A stretch of 64,000 nt of DNA from Halobaculum rubrum (lineage in GTDB: Archaea; Halobacteriota; Halobacteria; Halobacteriales; Haloferacaceae). Shown here piece by piece: positions 8,167 through 16,728 of this stretch; position 1 is the stretch's first letter, and the number at the start of each line of letters is the position of its first letter. The position numbers were made by a program, and so were the translations under genes. Location: positions 2,294,001-2,358,000 of the forward strand of contig NZ_CP082284.1 of the NCBI RefSeq assembly GCF_019880225.1, written 5' to 3'. Under the pieces are notes generated by a model, which was not told where the DNA came from, did not search any database, and saw only the letters and a list, made by a program, of their open reading frames with translations.

Positions 8167-9309
8167 TTATCGGAGTTCCGCCTCGGCCAGCTCGACAGCC
8201 TTGCGGACGGCGCCAACGGACGTGAGATAGCCGGCGCCGACGCCCGCCTTCGACGCCCTCGCCGCCGTGCCGGTGAGCACCGTCGGCCCCAGCTGCGCCA
8301 CCGCACGGTCCCCGACGGAGACGAGCCACCCGGGCACCTCGAAGCGGTACGTCGCGAGCCGGGGAGCGAAGTCGTCCGGGGAGGCCGACAGCTCGTGGTC
8401 GACCAGCCGGCCGACGTTCTCGGCGGCCGTCTTGGCCTCGCGGATCGCCGCGGACGCGGAGGCGGGGACCGGTTCGCCGTCCGCGTCGACGACGCGGGCG
8501 GCGTCGCCCAGCGCGAACGTGCGGTCAGTGAGTCGGAGGTCGGCCCGCACGACAGGACGGTCGCCCTCGACCGCGTCGTCGCCGGCGATGCCGCCGGTCC
8601 AGACAAACTGGTCGTAGCGGAGGTCACCGCCGTCGGTGGCGATCCGGTCGTCGAACACTCGTTCGACGGCGGTGTCCGTCTCGACGTCGACGCCGCACGC
8701 CTCAAGCTGTTCGTGGACGGCCCGACTGAAGCCCGCGGGGAAGTTCGGGGCCACTTCGTCCAGCTGCTCGACCAGCGCGATCTCCACGTCGTCGGGCACC
8801 TCGGCGCCTTCCTCGCGGGCCAGCGCGGCGAGTTCGCCGGCGACCTGCACGCCCGACAGGCCGGCGCCGCCGACCACGACGCGCCCGCCGTCGTCGACCA
8901 GCTCCGAGAACTGCTCCCGGATCGCCGCGGCGTCGTCGAGCGACTTCAGCGGCGTCGCGTGCTCGCGCAGCCCCTCGATCCCGTAGTACGCGGTCTCCGA
9001 ACCGAGACACAGGGCGCCGTAGTCCCACTCGATCGCGTCGCCGTCGGCCAGTTCGGCTCGGCCCGCGTCGGGGTCCACGTCGACGACGCGGTCGACGACT
9101 AGTTCGGCACGGTCGAGCAGGTCGTCGAGGGGTACCGAGATCGCCTCCGCGACCGCCGGCCGGCGGATCGCGCGGTGGGTCTCGTGGACGAGCACGTGGT
9201 CCGCCCTCTCGTTGACGAGCGTGATATCCACCTCCGGCGGAAGTCCGGATTCGAGCCTTCTGGTCAGGGCGACGCCGGCGTAGCCGGCGCCGAGAACGAC
9301 GACATGCAT
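8167..9309 (-). CDS. NDH-2-type NADH dehydrogenase/FAD oxidoreductase
   Basis: A 380-residue pyridine-nucleotide-disulfide-family flavoprotein. It starts directly with an FAD-binding Rossmann motif (VVVLGAGYAGVALTRRL), has the second dinucleotide fold (RVVVGGAGLSGVQVAGEL) for NAD(P)H, and the late FAD-contacting TFALGDAARV block. This layout is that of single-subunit, non-proton-pumping NADH:quinone oxidoreductases. The start at 9309 places the GxGxxG at the very N-terminus as in homologues; a version 21 bases longer is possible. A second gene of this type lies at 41987-43237. Sulfide:quinone reductase is less likely, because the Cys residues it needs are not seen. Confidence 0.85.
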   Translation of the reverse strand: MHVVVLGAGYAGVALTRRLESGLPPEVDITLVNERADHVLVHETHRAIRRPAVAEAISVPLDDLLDRAELVVDRVVDVDPDAGRAELADGDAIEWDYGALCLGSETAYYGIEGLREHATPLKSLDDAAAIREQFSELVDDGGRVVVGGAGLSGVQVAGELAALAREEGAEVPDDVEIALVEQLDEVAPNFPAGFSRAVHEQLEACGVDVETDTAVERVFDDRIATDGGDLRYDQFVWTGGIAGDDAVEGDRPVVRADLRLTDRTFALGDAARVVDADGEPVPASASAAIREAKTAAENVGRLVDHELSASPDDFAPRLATYRFEVPGWLVSVGDRAVAQLGPTVLTGTAARASKAGVGAGYLTSVGAVRKAVELAEAELR

Positions 9310-9600
9310 ACGGGCCACCGTATGGGGCACGTGGGTAAGGGCGTGACGGGCGTCGAAGACCCGGCGGGGTCGTCCGAACGTTCAACTACGGAGCCGGGAC
9401 CAGCACGCCCATGACGTGAGGACGGCCCGCGGGCGACGAGCGGGTGTGCGGCGCACCGCTCGCGGGTGACGGAGTCGGCCGAGAGATCGTCGGCGCTCCG
9501 GGACGCAACTGCGCCGCCTGTCAGCCCAGGACACAGCGACGGCTCCGTGTCGGCCGAACCTGTGTCCGCTCCCGTCGAAACACGGAGCGGCACTTCCGAG
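9310..9600. other. Intergenic stretch with an inverted repeat
   Basis: No convincing gene is seen in these 291 bases; the open frames are not acidic. A 9-base perfect inverted repeat (GCTCCGTGT at 9542-9550 and ACACGGAGC at 9580-9588) lies 12 bases beyond the mvaD stop on its transcribed strand. It could be a 3'-end stem-loop for that transcript. Confidence 0.35.
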
Positions 9601-10602
9601 TCAGAACAGAGACTTCGACTCCCCGAGTACGCGCGCCGGACCGCCGACCTCCCAGATATCGGTTTCGACGCCGACCTCGGCGACGCGCTCTTCGACGCGC
9701 TCGGCGTGCTCGGTCGGCGTGTTGACGTAGACGCTCGCGCCGGTGTCCGTCGAGAAGTACACCGGAATCTCCTCCTCCTCCCGGAGTTCCCGGACGGCGT
9801 TGAACACGGCGATGGTTTCGGGCTGCCAGTACACCCAGCCGGCGGGGCCGGTCATCGTCGTCGCCGTCAGCGACAGCGAGTCGTGCTCCGCGATCTCGAA
9901 GATCCCAGAGAACTCTCCGACGCGGAGGCGGTCGCGCATCCGCTGAAGCTGCTCGTGAACGTGGGCCATCCGCGCGTCGAACATGTGGCTCGCCTCCGCC
10001 TCGCGGTGGGCCTCCTCGGTCTCCTTGTACGAGGGAACGAGCGCAGTCACCACGCGGAGGTCCTCCTCGGGGTCGAAGCCGTCCGGACCGACACCCACGT
10101 CGAGGCGCTCGGCGCGGCAGTCCTCGTCGTTCATCCCGGCGTACAGCACGGAGTAGGCGCCGGTGACGGCGCGAGCGGCCGACGACGAGCCGCGGCGCGC
10201 GATCGTCGAGATCTCGGGTCGGGTCATGTCGAGGCCGGCGGCCTCCACCAGCGACGTCGCCAGCGCCGCGAATCCTGAGGAGGAGGAGCCGAAGCCGACG
10301 TTCGACGGGAACGAGTTCTCCGATTCGACGCGGACGGCAGCGTCGAGATCCGCGAGCGCGCGGACGTGGTCGGCGACCATCTCGATGCGCTCGGCGCCGC
10401 GACCGTCGACGACCTCCCCGTCGATCCGGAACTCGTCGTCGGTCGGCGACGCGTCCGGCTCCCACTCGACGGTCGTCGTCGTCCGCGAGGGGGCCGTACA
10501 GAGACTGATCGAGTCGTGGTACGGGAGGCGTCGCTCGGCGTCGCGCATCCCGTGGTACTTCACGAGGCCCTGGATGGGGTGGGCCGTCGCGGTGGCCTTC
10601 AT
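9601..10602 (-). CDS. mvaD: Phosphomevalonate decarboxylase MvaD
   Basis: A GHMP-kinase-fold decarboxylase of 333 residues. It shows the diphosphomevalonate-decarboxylase-like N-terminus (ATAHPIQGLVKYHGMRD), the ATP-binding glycine/serine loop (FPSNVGFGSSSSGFAALA) and the TDTGASVYVNT block near the C-terminus. In haloarchaea this protein was shown to act on mevalonate 5-phosphate rather than the diphosphate, giving isopentenyl phosphate in the modified mevalonate pathway that feeds lipid and carotenoid synthesis. The assignment follows the haloarchaeal family; the sequence alone does not separate the two substrates. The ATG at 10602 matches the conserved MKATATAHP start. Confidence 0.88.
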   Translation of the reverse strand: MKATATAHPIQGLVKYHGMRDAERRLPYHDSISLCTAPSRTTTTVEWEPDASPTDDEFRIDGEVVDGRGAERIEMVADHVRALADLDAAVRVESENSFPSNVGFGSSSSGFAALATSLVEAAGLDMTRPEISTIARRGSSSAARAVTGAYSVLYAGMNDEDCRAERLDVGVGPDGFDPEEDLRVVTALVPSYKETEEAHREAEASHMFDARMAHVHEQLQRMRDRLRVGEFSGIFEIAEHDSLSLTATTMTGPAGWVYWQPETIAVFNAVRELREEEEIPVYFSTDTGASVYVNTPTEHAERVEERVAEVGVETDIWEVGGPARVLGESKSLF

Positions 10603-10686
10603 ACCCGCCGAACGGGCGGGCGGGTGGTTAGTCGTTCCGAATGCCCCTCCCCCGACCCGTCGAGCGGCGCGGACGATCGGCCCGCG

Positions 10687-11544
10687 TCACTCGTACTCGT
10701 AGAATCCCTCGCCGGTCTTCTTCCCGAGGTCGCCGGCTGCGACCTTGCGTTTGAGGAGGTACGCCGGCTTGTACCGATCGCCGAGCTCCTCGTGGAGCGT
10801 CTCGCTGGCGTCGAGGCAGATGTCGAGACCGATGTGATCGGCGAGTTCCAGCGGGCCCATCGGGACGTTCGTCCCGAGTTTCATCCCCTTGTCCATGTCC
10901 TCCTTGGAGGCGACGCCCTCGTCGTACGCGCGGATGCCCTCATTGATCCACGGCATGAGCACGCGGTTGGTGACGAATCCGGGCTTGTCGTCGCTTTCCC
11001 ACGTCTCCTTGCCCAGATCTTCGGCGAACGCGTGCGCCAGATCCGTCGCCTCGCCGGCGGTCTTCTCGCCGGTGACGACCTCGACGCCGGTCATGATCGG
11101 GACCGGGTTCATGAAGTGGAGGCCGACGACGAGGTCCTCGCGGTCGGTCGCCGAGGCGATCGTCGTGATAGAGAGGGTGGAGGTGTTCGTCCCGAGCACG
11201 ACGTCGTCGTCGGTCACGGCTTCGAGATCCTCGAAGATGTCTTGCTTCACCTCCATATCCTCCAGAGCGGCCTCGACGACGAGGTCGGCGTCCGCGAGGT
11301 CGCCGAGATCGGTCGTTCCCGCGATCCGGTCGTAGATCGCCCCGGGCGAGTCGTCGAGTTCTCCCTTCGCGTCGAGGCGCGACAGCGACGACTCGATCGC
11401 CTCCAGCCCGTTGTCGACGAACCGCTGTTCGATATCGCGCATCACTACGTCGTATCCGGCCGTCGCGGCGACCTGGGCGATGCCGTTGCCCATCGTCCCC
11501 GCGCCGACGACGCCCACCGTCCGGATTTCCGAGAGTTCGCGCAT
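10687..11544 (-). CDS. 3-hydroxyacyl-CoA (3-hydroxybutyryl-CoA) dehydrogenase
   Basis: A 285-residue NAD-dependent dehydrogenase. It has the Rossmann motif VGVVGAGTMGNGIAQ at residues 10-24, the catalytic-His segment VVGLHFMNPVPIM, and the all-alpha C-terminal domain (GFVTNRVLMPWINEGIRAYD, then MDKGMKLGTNVPMGPLELAD). The single-domain, ~285-residue form is the short 3-hydroxybutyryl-CoA dehydrogenase type that acts in fatty acid or butyrate oxidation. The start at 11544 places MRELSEIRTV directly before the nucleotide fold; a longer frame upstream is non-acidic and spurious. It is monocistronic and divergent from the HhH protein gene. Confidence 0.9.
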   Translation of the reverse strand: MRELSEIRTVGVVGAGTMGNGIAQVAATAGYDVVMRDIEQRFVDNGLEAIESSLSRLDAKGELDDSPGAIYDRIAGTTDLGDLADADLVVEAALEDMEVKQDIFEDLEAVTDDDVVLGTNTSTLSITTIASATDREDLVVGLHFMNPVPIMTGVEVVTGEKTAGEATDLAHAFAEDLGKETWESDDKPGFVTNRVLMPWINEGIRAYDEGVASKEDMDKGMKLGTNVPMGPLELADHIGLDICLDASETLHEELGDRYKPAYLLKRKVAAGDLGKKTGEGFYEYE

Positions 11545-11668
11545 GGGAAGTGATGTCCCGTCACCCACCGTAAGCGTAGCGGAGCGACGGCGGGAATTAT
11601 CCGCTCGTGAGAACCCGCGCAGAAAGATTAAATCCTCCGGGTTCGACCGGTTCGATAGGTGACCAGGT

Positions 11669-12391
11669 GTGGGGGATGAGAACGTCAGGGAGTTGAAATT
11701 CGTGGGCCCGGCGACGGCCGCCGTCATCGTGGACGCGCCGTTCGACGCGGCGGACGTTCGCGACAAGGCGGTTTCCTACCGGATGCTGATCGACGCGGGG
11801 GTGAACCCGGGCGTCGCCGCGCGCATCCGGCGGGAGCACTCGCTGGCCTGGTCGTTCGAGTCCGAGGGCGAGGATCTCGCCCGCCGGTCGACGCAGGTCC
11901 GCGGGCTCGGCGACGACGAACGGGCGTGGGTCGCCGCCTCCTCGGGCGACTGGCAGGCGGACGACGGCGGCGGGACCGGCGACGTGGACGAGGGAACCAG
12001 TGACGACTGGGGCGACACCGACGGCGACGAGGTCGACGGCGCCGACCAACCGGATGACGGGGCGCCGGACGGCGAGTCGCTCGGCGACGACGCGGCCGCC
12101 GAGCGGGCGTGGGTCGCCGCCTCCGCTCGCGGCGACGCGTCGGGGACGAAAACCGACGGCTCGGGCGACCCGGTCGCCGCGGAGTCCGCGTGGCGTGAGC
12201 GGTCCCGCCCCACCCCGGTCGTGGACGTCGAGGGAGTGAGTGACGGAGACGCGGCCGACCTCGCGGAGGCGGGCATCATCTCCGCCCGCGCGCTTGCGGT
12301 CGCCGATCCCGAGGCGGTCGCCGAGGCCCTCGATCGCGACGCCGCTCGCGTGGTCGACCTTCGCGACGCGGCCGCCGAACACGTCGACTGA
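11669..12391 (+). CDS. Acidic helix-hairpin-helix-like protein
   Basis: A 240-residue very acidic protein. Both ends look like helix-hairpin-helix or SAM-like helical bundles: N-terminal LKFVGPATAAVIVDAPFDA followed by LIDAGVNPGVAARI, and C-terminal VEGVSDGDAADLAEAGI followed by LAVADPEAVAEALD. The middle is a low-complexity Asp/Gly linker containing two copies of ERAWVAAS (near residues 90 and 150). The start is GTG 11669, 42 bases after an AT-rich patch (GATTAAAT) that may be its TATA element. A DNA-binding or chromatin-associated role is inferred from the HhH-like ends only. Confidence 0.7.
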   Translation: MGDENVRELKFVGPATAAVIVDAPFDAADVRDKAVSYRMLIDAGVNPGVAARIRREHSLAWSFESEGEDLARRSTQVRGLGDDERAWVAASSGDWQADDGGGTGDVDEGTSDDWGDTDGDEVDGADQPDDGAPDGESLGDDAAAERAWVAASARGDASGTKTDGSGDPVAAESAWRERSRPTPVVDVEGVSDGDAADLAEAGIISARALAVADPEAVAEALDRDAARVVDLRDAAAEHVD

Positions 12392-12442
12392 TCGACCGAA
12401 GGCGATACTCGCGATCGAGTAAATATCAGTTCGCGTACACCA

Positions 12443-12453
12443 TTTGATTTATC
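12443..12453 (+). promoter_or_regulatory. TATA box for the fba-fbp operon
   Basis: TTTGATTTATC is centred about 29 bases before ATG 12478. This spacing implies a leaderless transcript and decides the start codon of the aldolase in favour of 12478 over the upstream GTG at 12463. Confidence 0.55.
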
Positions 12454-12477
12454 ATCGATGCCGTGGCGCAGTTACGT

Positions 12478-13293
12478 ATGCTCCCCGACGCGGACGCGGC
12501 CATCACCCGGGACGGTAAAGCGCTCATTCTCGCGTACGACCACGGTATCGAACACGGTCCCGTGGACTTTCAGCCGAATCCGGAAACGGCCGACCCCGAG
12601 CGGGTGTTCGATCTGGCGACCCACGACGCGGTGACGGCGCTGGCGGTCGGAAAGGGCGTCGCGGAGGCGTACTACCCGAGCTACGCCGCCGACGTGTCGT
12701 TGCTGGCGAAACTCAACGGCACCTCCAACCTCTGGATGGGCGAGCCCGACTCCGCGGTGAACTGGTCGGTCGAGTACGCCGCCGAGTTGGGCGCCGACGC
12801 GATCGGCTTCACCCTGTACGGCGGCTCGAATCACGAGGTTGAGATGGCCGAGGAGTTCCGCGACGCACAGGAGGCGGCCCGCGAGCACGACCTGGGCGTC
12901 GTCATGTGGTCGTACCCGCGCGGGCAGGGACTGAAGAACGACACCAGTCCGGGGACGATCGCGTACGCGGCGCGCCTCGGGCTCGAACTCGGCGCCGACA
13001 TCGCGAAGGTGAAATACCCCGGGTCGCCGGAGGCGATGGCCGAGGCCGCGCGGATGGCTGGCCCGACCAAGGTGGTGATGTCCGGCGGGTCGAAGGCCGA
13101 CGACCGCGCGTTCCTCGAGACTGTCGCCGGCGCGATCGACGGCGGCGCGAACGGCCTCGCCGTCGGTCGCAACGTGTTCCAGCGGGAGAACCCCGAAGAG
13201 ATCCTCGACGCGCTGGAGGCGGTTATCTTCGAGGAGGCGTCCGTCGACGAGGCGCTCGAACACACCTCGACCCCCGCCGTCGCCGACGACTGA
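12478..13293 (+). CDS. fba: Class I fructose-bisphosphate aldolase (archaeal DhnA type)
   Basis: A 271-residue DhnA-family aldolase that joins dihydroxyacetone phosphate and glyceraldehyde 3-phosphate, or splits fructose 1,6-bisphosphate. Landmarks are the start of the barrel (KALILAYDHGIEHGP), the likely Schiff-base lysine in DIAKVKYPGS (Lys177/179), and the phosphate-binding end strands VVMSGGSKAD and GLAVGRNVFQ. It overlaps the stop of this gene with the ATG of a fructose-1,6-bisphosphatase, so the pair serves the last aldolase and phosphatase steps of gluconeogenesis. The closely related 2-amino-3,7-dideoxy-D-threo-hept-6-ulosonate synthase is an alternative, but the FBPase partner favours the aldolase. 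Confidence 0.88.
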   Translation: MLPDADAAITRDGKALILAYDHGIEHGPVDFQPNPETADPERVFDLATHDAVTALAVGKGVAEAYYPSYAADVSLLAKLNGTSNLWMGEPDSAVNWSVEYAAELGADAIGFTLYGGSNHEVEMAEEFRDAQEAAREHDLGVVMWSYPRGQGLKNDTSPGTIAYAARLGLELGADIAKVKYPGSPEAMAEAARMAGPTKVVMSGGSKADDRAFLETVAGAIDGGANGLAVGRNVFQRENPEEILDALEAVIFEEASVDEALEHTSTPAVADD

Positions 13294-14237
13294 TGGGCGG
13301 CTCAGACGGCGGTTCCGACCGCGCAGACACCACTGACCCCGACCGCGCCGGCGACACCGACGACCCGACCGCCGTCGCGGAGGCGGTGCTGGAGGCCGCC
13401 GCTGCCGTGGCCCCGGAGATCCGCGCGGGACTGCCGGGGCGGCGCCGCTATCTCGACGACGAGAACCCCTCGGGCGAGGACGTGCTGGCGGCCGACGTGT
13501 ACGCCGACGAGCTGCTGGAAGGGACGGTGGGCGATATCGACGGCGTCGGCACGTACGCCAGCGAGGAGCGGGAGTCGGCCGTCGACACCGGCGACGGCGC
13601 CGTGTCGGTCGCGGTCGACCCGCTCGACGGCTCCTCGAACTTGGAGTCGAACAATCCGATGGGGACCGTGATCGCGGTGTACGACGCCCCGCTCCCGGCC
13701 TCGGGTCGGGACCTCGTCGCCGCCGGGTTCGTCCTGTACGGACCGGTCACGACGATGGTCGCGGGCGTCGGCGCGCCCGCGGAGGCGACGATCCGCGAGT
13801 ACCTCGTCACCGGGGCGGGCGACCGCGAGGACCTGGGACGTATCGACCTTCCCGAGGACCCCACCGTCTACGGCTTCGGCGGACGGGTACCCGACTGGCC
13901 CGACGATTTCGCGGCCTACGTCGACGAGATCGAGGACGAACTGAAGCTGCGCTACGGCGGCGCGATGATCGCGGACGTGAGCCAGGTGATCTCCTACGGC
14001 GGCGTGTTCGCGTACCCGGCGCTGGAGTCGGCACCCGACGGGAAGCTCCGCCTTCAGTTCGAGGGCAACCCCGTCGCGTACCTCGTGGAGGGCGCGGGCG
14101 GCCGCTCCTCGGACGGTGCCCGCTCGCTGCTGGACGTCGGGGCGACCGGGATCCACCAGCGCGTGCCGGTCCACGTCGGGAACGCCGAGCTGATCGATCG
14201 GCTGGAAGCGACGCTTTCGGAGGTCCGGAACCGATAG
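13293..14237 (+). CDS. fbp: Class I fructose-1,6-bisphosphatase
   Basis: A 314-residue sugar phosphatase that hydrolyses fructose 1,6-bisphosphate to fructose 6-phosphate in gluconeogenesis. It carries the metal-binding VAVDPLDGSSNLESNN motif of the FBPase/inositol monophosphatase fold, an upstream acidic YASEERES site, and the late EGNPVAYLVEGAGG active-site block. A ~25-residue Asp-rich N-terminal tail precedes the fold. ATG 13293 uses the last base of the aldolase stop (TGATG), so translation is probably coupled. Confidence 0.93.
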   Translation: MGGSDGGSDRADTTDPDRAGDTDDPTAVAEAVLEAAAAVAPEIRAGLPGRRRYLDDENPSGEDVLAADVYADELLEGTVGDIDGVGTYASEERESAVDTGDGAVSVAVDPLDGSSNLESNNPMGTVIAVYDAPLPASGRDLVAAGFVLYGPVTTMVAGVGAPAEATIREYLVTGAGDREDLGRIDLPEDPTVYGFGGRVPDWPDDFAAYVDEIEDELKLRYGGAMIADVSQVISYGGVFAYPALESAPDGKLRLQFEGNPVAYLVEGAGGRSSDGARSLLDVGATGIHQRVPVHVGNAELIDRLEATLSEVRNR

Positions 14238-14268
14238 ACCCACACGTCGGGCCTGCGGATGCCGGACA

Positions 14269-14496
14269 ATGCGAGATCGATACAAGGCGCTCATGTTGCG
14301 CAGCTTTAAGGACGCGATGGATATCGTCGACGAGTACAACGGCTGGGCTGCCGAGGCGTTCGACGACTCCTCGCCGGTACCGCCGCAGGCGGTGCCGCAG
14401 GTGGCGATGATGCTGTACCAGAGCCGGGTGATGGACGGGTGGGGTGGCGAGGGCGGGTTCGACGTGCCGGAGTTCGACGACAAGATGTTCGACTAG
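14269..14496 (+). CDS. Small conserved acidic protein of unknown function
   Basis: A 75-residue soluble protein: an N-terminal helix (RYKALMLRSFKDAMDIVDEY), a Pro-rich turn (SSPVPPQAVPQVAMMLYQ) and an acidic end (GFDVPEFDDKMFD). No known motif was recognised. It lies 31 bases after fbp in the same direction and may be co-transcribed. Acidity and codon use match a real haloarchaeal gene. Confidence 0.6.
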   Translation: MRDRYKALMLRSFKDAMDIVDEYNGWAAEAFDDSSPVPPQAVPQVAMMLYQSRVMDGWGGEGGFDVPEFDDKMFD

Positions 14497-14703
14497 CGAG
14501 GCCGACCGAAGGGAGGCCTCGGGGCGCCGGCGGCGAGGTCTGTGGGCCGAGCCGCCCAGAAGAATAGCGAGGCGCGAGGAAGCGAACGAAGCGAGCGATC
14601 GAGCGCCTCGGATAGGCGGCGGCGAGCTTGCGGGCGAGCAGCCCAGAAGATCAACGGGGCCGATCGGAAGGGAGACCTCGACCTACGACGACCGCGACCC
14701 CGC
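14497..14703. repeat. Repeat-rich intergenic region with GAGGCC hairpin
   Basis: The 207 bases between two convergent genes contain a hairpin at 14498-14520 (GAGGCC, 11-base loop, GGCCTC). They also contain two similar CCCAGAAGA boxes (near 14556 and 14641), a second degenerate copy of the CCGA-AGGGAG core (near 14665-14675), and GAAGCGAACGAAGCGAGCGA-type low complexity. The hairpin is nearly identical to 53339-53361 inside livF, including the GACCG(A/C)AGGGA loop. It could act as a bidirectional terminator, but it looks like a dispersed repeat family. Confidence 0.6.
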
Positions 14704-16590
14704 TCAGTCGTCGCCCGCGGCCATGTCCGCCTCGACGGTGCCGACGCGTCGATCGAAGAAGTCGTCGAGCAGTTCGAGGCTCCGGAGCTTGTCGTCGATA
14801 TCCGAGGATCCGTGTCCCTCCTCGCCGAGCTCCTCGTACTCGTAGCCGTCGCCCTCCTCGTAGCCCGCGTCCTCGAGGGCGTCACGGAAGATCCGTGCCT
14901 GCGAGACGGGCACCCGGCGGTCGTTGACGCCGTGGACGATGAGCAGCGGGGCGGCGAGGTTGTCGGCGTAGGTGACCGGCGAGCGCTCCTCGTACAGCGC
15001 CTCGTTCTCGTCGGGTTCGCCGAGGTACTTCACCATCAGCTCCGAGCGGAAGTGCGGCATCGTGTTCTCGGCCATGTCGAACAGGTCCGAGACGCCGACC
15101 CACGCGACCCCGGCGTCGTAGAGGTCGGGGAACTGGACGAGCTGCCAGTAGGCGGAGTAGCCGCCGTAGGAGCCGCCGAAAACGACGACGCGGTCGTCGT
15201 CGAGCCAGTCGTACTCCGCGAGGACGTGCTCGGCCGCGGTGGCGACGTCGCCCTGTTCGGCGCCGCCCCAGTCGTCGTACAGCTCCTCGACGAACTCGCG
15301 TCCGCGTCCGGTGGAGCCGCGGTAGTTCACCTGCAGGACCGAGAAGCCGCGCGAGAGCAGGAACTGCGTGCGGTAGCTGAACGAGAGGGTGTCGCGGGCG
15401 CGCGGACCGCCGTGGGGGTTGACGACCAGCGGCGACGGGCGCTCGCCGGAGTCGTAGAGGATCGCGCCGATCTCCAGTTCCTCGGAGGGGTCGTGGTCGA
15501 CGGCGCGCTGGGGCGTCTCTGGGACGCCGTCGGAGTCGACGGTGAAGTACTCGGCGTCCGCGAAGTCCTCGGGCGAGAAGGGGCCGTACTCCGCCTCCAG
15601 CACCGTCTCGTACTCGTCGGTGTCGATGTCGTACGCGAGCAGCTCGGAGCGCCGCGTCGGTGTCGTGTGCTGGACCAGCACGCGTCCGTCCGAAAGCGGC
15701 GTGTCGTCCGCCAGCGACGCGACGCCGCCGGGCAGGTCGAGTTCGCGGCCCTCGCCGGTCTCGACGTCGTAGACGACGGGGACGGCCTCGGCGTCCCGGG
15801 AGCGCGTCGCGAGGAACCGCTCGCCGTCGGGAAGGAAGAACGCGGGCGTCTCCTCGTACTCGCCGTCGCCGTACCACGTCACGTCGTCGGCCTGGAGGTC
15901 GTAGACGCCGCAGCGCCCCTTGTCCGGCGTGTTGTCGGAGACGAGCAGCGCGTCGCCGTCGGGGTGCCAGTCGGCTGGGGCGGACTCGGCGCCGGTCTCG
16001 CCGATCTCGAGGTTCCGGGCGTTCGAGCCGTCGATGTCGGCGATAAACACGTCCGCGTTGTCGTAGTCCTCGGAAGTGTTCGTCATAAACGCGAACCGCT
16101 CGCCGTCGGGCGACAGCTCCGCCGTCCAGACCGCGCGGTCGTAGTCGGTGAGCTTCGTCGTCTCGCCGGAGGGGAGGTCGTGACGGTAGACGTTCATCTG
16201 GCCGTCGGCGTTCGAGCCGACCAGCAGCGTCTCGCCGTCGTCGCCGACCGACTGGAGCGTCGACTGCCCGTCCATCTCGACGACCGGCTCGGCGGTGCCG
16301 TCGCGGTCGATCGCGTGGACGTCGTTCTGCTCGTTGCCGGCCTCGTCGAGGTGAAAGAAGACGCGGTCGCCCGCGGCGTCCCACGCGAAGCCGTGGCGGG
16401 CGTCCTTCGGAACCTGCCCGTCGGACCACTGCTCCAAGTCGCCGGAGTCCGGATCGAGGAGGTACAGCTGGTTGCGGCCGTCGATGTCGTAGTACAGCGC
16501 CACCTCGTCGCCGTCGGGGGTCGGCGCGGGGTGGGCCATCGTCGGCAGCTCTGCGAGGGATCGGAGGGTGTCGTCGTGATCGTCGCTCAC
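14704..16590 (-). CDS. S9-family serine peptidase (acylaminoacyl-peptidase-like)
   Basis: A 628-residue prolyl-oligopeptidase-family enzyme. An N-terminal WD-like beta-propeller (about 10-370) has repeated D-G-D strands such as PAPTPDGDEVALYYDIDG. The C-terminal alpha/beta-hydrolase holds the triad: Ser474 in GGSYGGY, Asp557 in HGVNDRRVP and His593 in EEGHGSS. It also has the oxyanion motif NPHGGPRARD. There is no signal peptide, so it is cytosolic and probably trims short or acylated peptides. The start is GTG at 16590 (MSDDHDDTLRSLAELP); the longer upstream frame lacks acidic composition. Confidence 0.92.
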   Translation of the reverse strand: MSDDHDDTLRSLAELPTMAHPAPTPDGDEVALYYDIDGRNQLYLLDPDSGDLEQWSDGQVPKDARHGFAWDAAGDRVFFHLDEAGNEQNDVHAIDRDGTAEPVVEMDGQSTLQSVGDDGETLLVGSNADGQMNVYRHDLPSGETTKLTDYDRAVWTAELSPDGERFAFMTNTSEDYDNADVFIADIDGSNARNLEIGETGAESAPADWHPDGDALLVSDNTPDKGRCGVYDLQADDVTWYGDGEYEETPAFFLPDGERFLATRSRDAEAVPVVYDVETGEGRELDLPGGVASLADDTPLSDGRVLVQHTTPTRRSELLAYDIDTDEYETVLEAEYGPFSPEDFADAEYFTVDSDGVPETPQRAVDHDPSEELEIGAILYDSGERPSPLVVNPHGGPRARDTLSFSYRTQFLLSRGFSVLQVNYRGSTGRGREFVEELYDDWGGAEQGDVATAAEHVLAEYDWLDDDRVVVFGGSYGGYSAYWQLVQFPDLYDAGVAWVGVSDLFDMAENTMPHFRSELMVKYLGEPDENEALYEERSPVTYADNLAAPLLIVHGVNDRRVPVSQARIFRDALEDAGYEEGDGYEYEELGEEGHGSSDIDDKLRSLELLDDFFDRRVGTVEADMAAGDD

Positions 16591-16728
16591 GCCCGTATGT
16601 TCGGCGCGGTCGCCTTGAGTCTGTCCAGATCGACCGTGTGGAAAGGGATTTGACAGGCGATCGCGGACGGGCGACTCGCCCCGCCGTCCATGGAAAACTC
16701 TTTCCGCAATTCTTGCGCACACCTCCGT

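Noticed and set aside
9264-9593. Minus-strand frame between the NDH-2 gene and mvaD
   Set aside because: Composition is not acidic, no recognised domain, and it overlaps the NDH-2 start.
12463-12477. GTG 12463 as start of the aldolase
   Set aside because: A TATA box 29 bases before ATG 12478 and the family N-terminus favour 12478.
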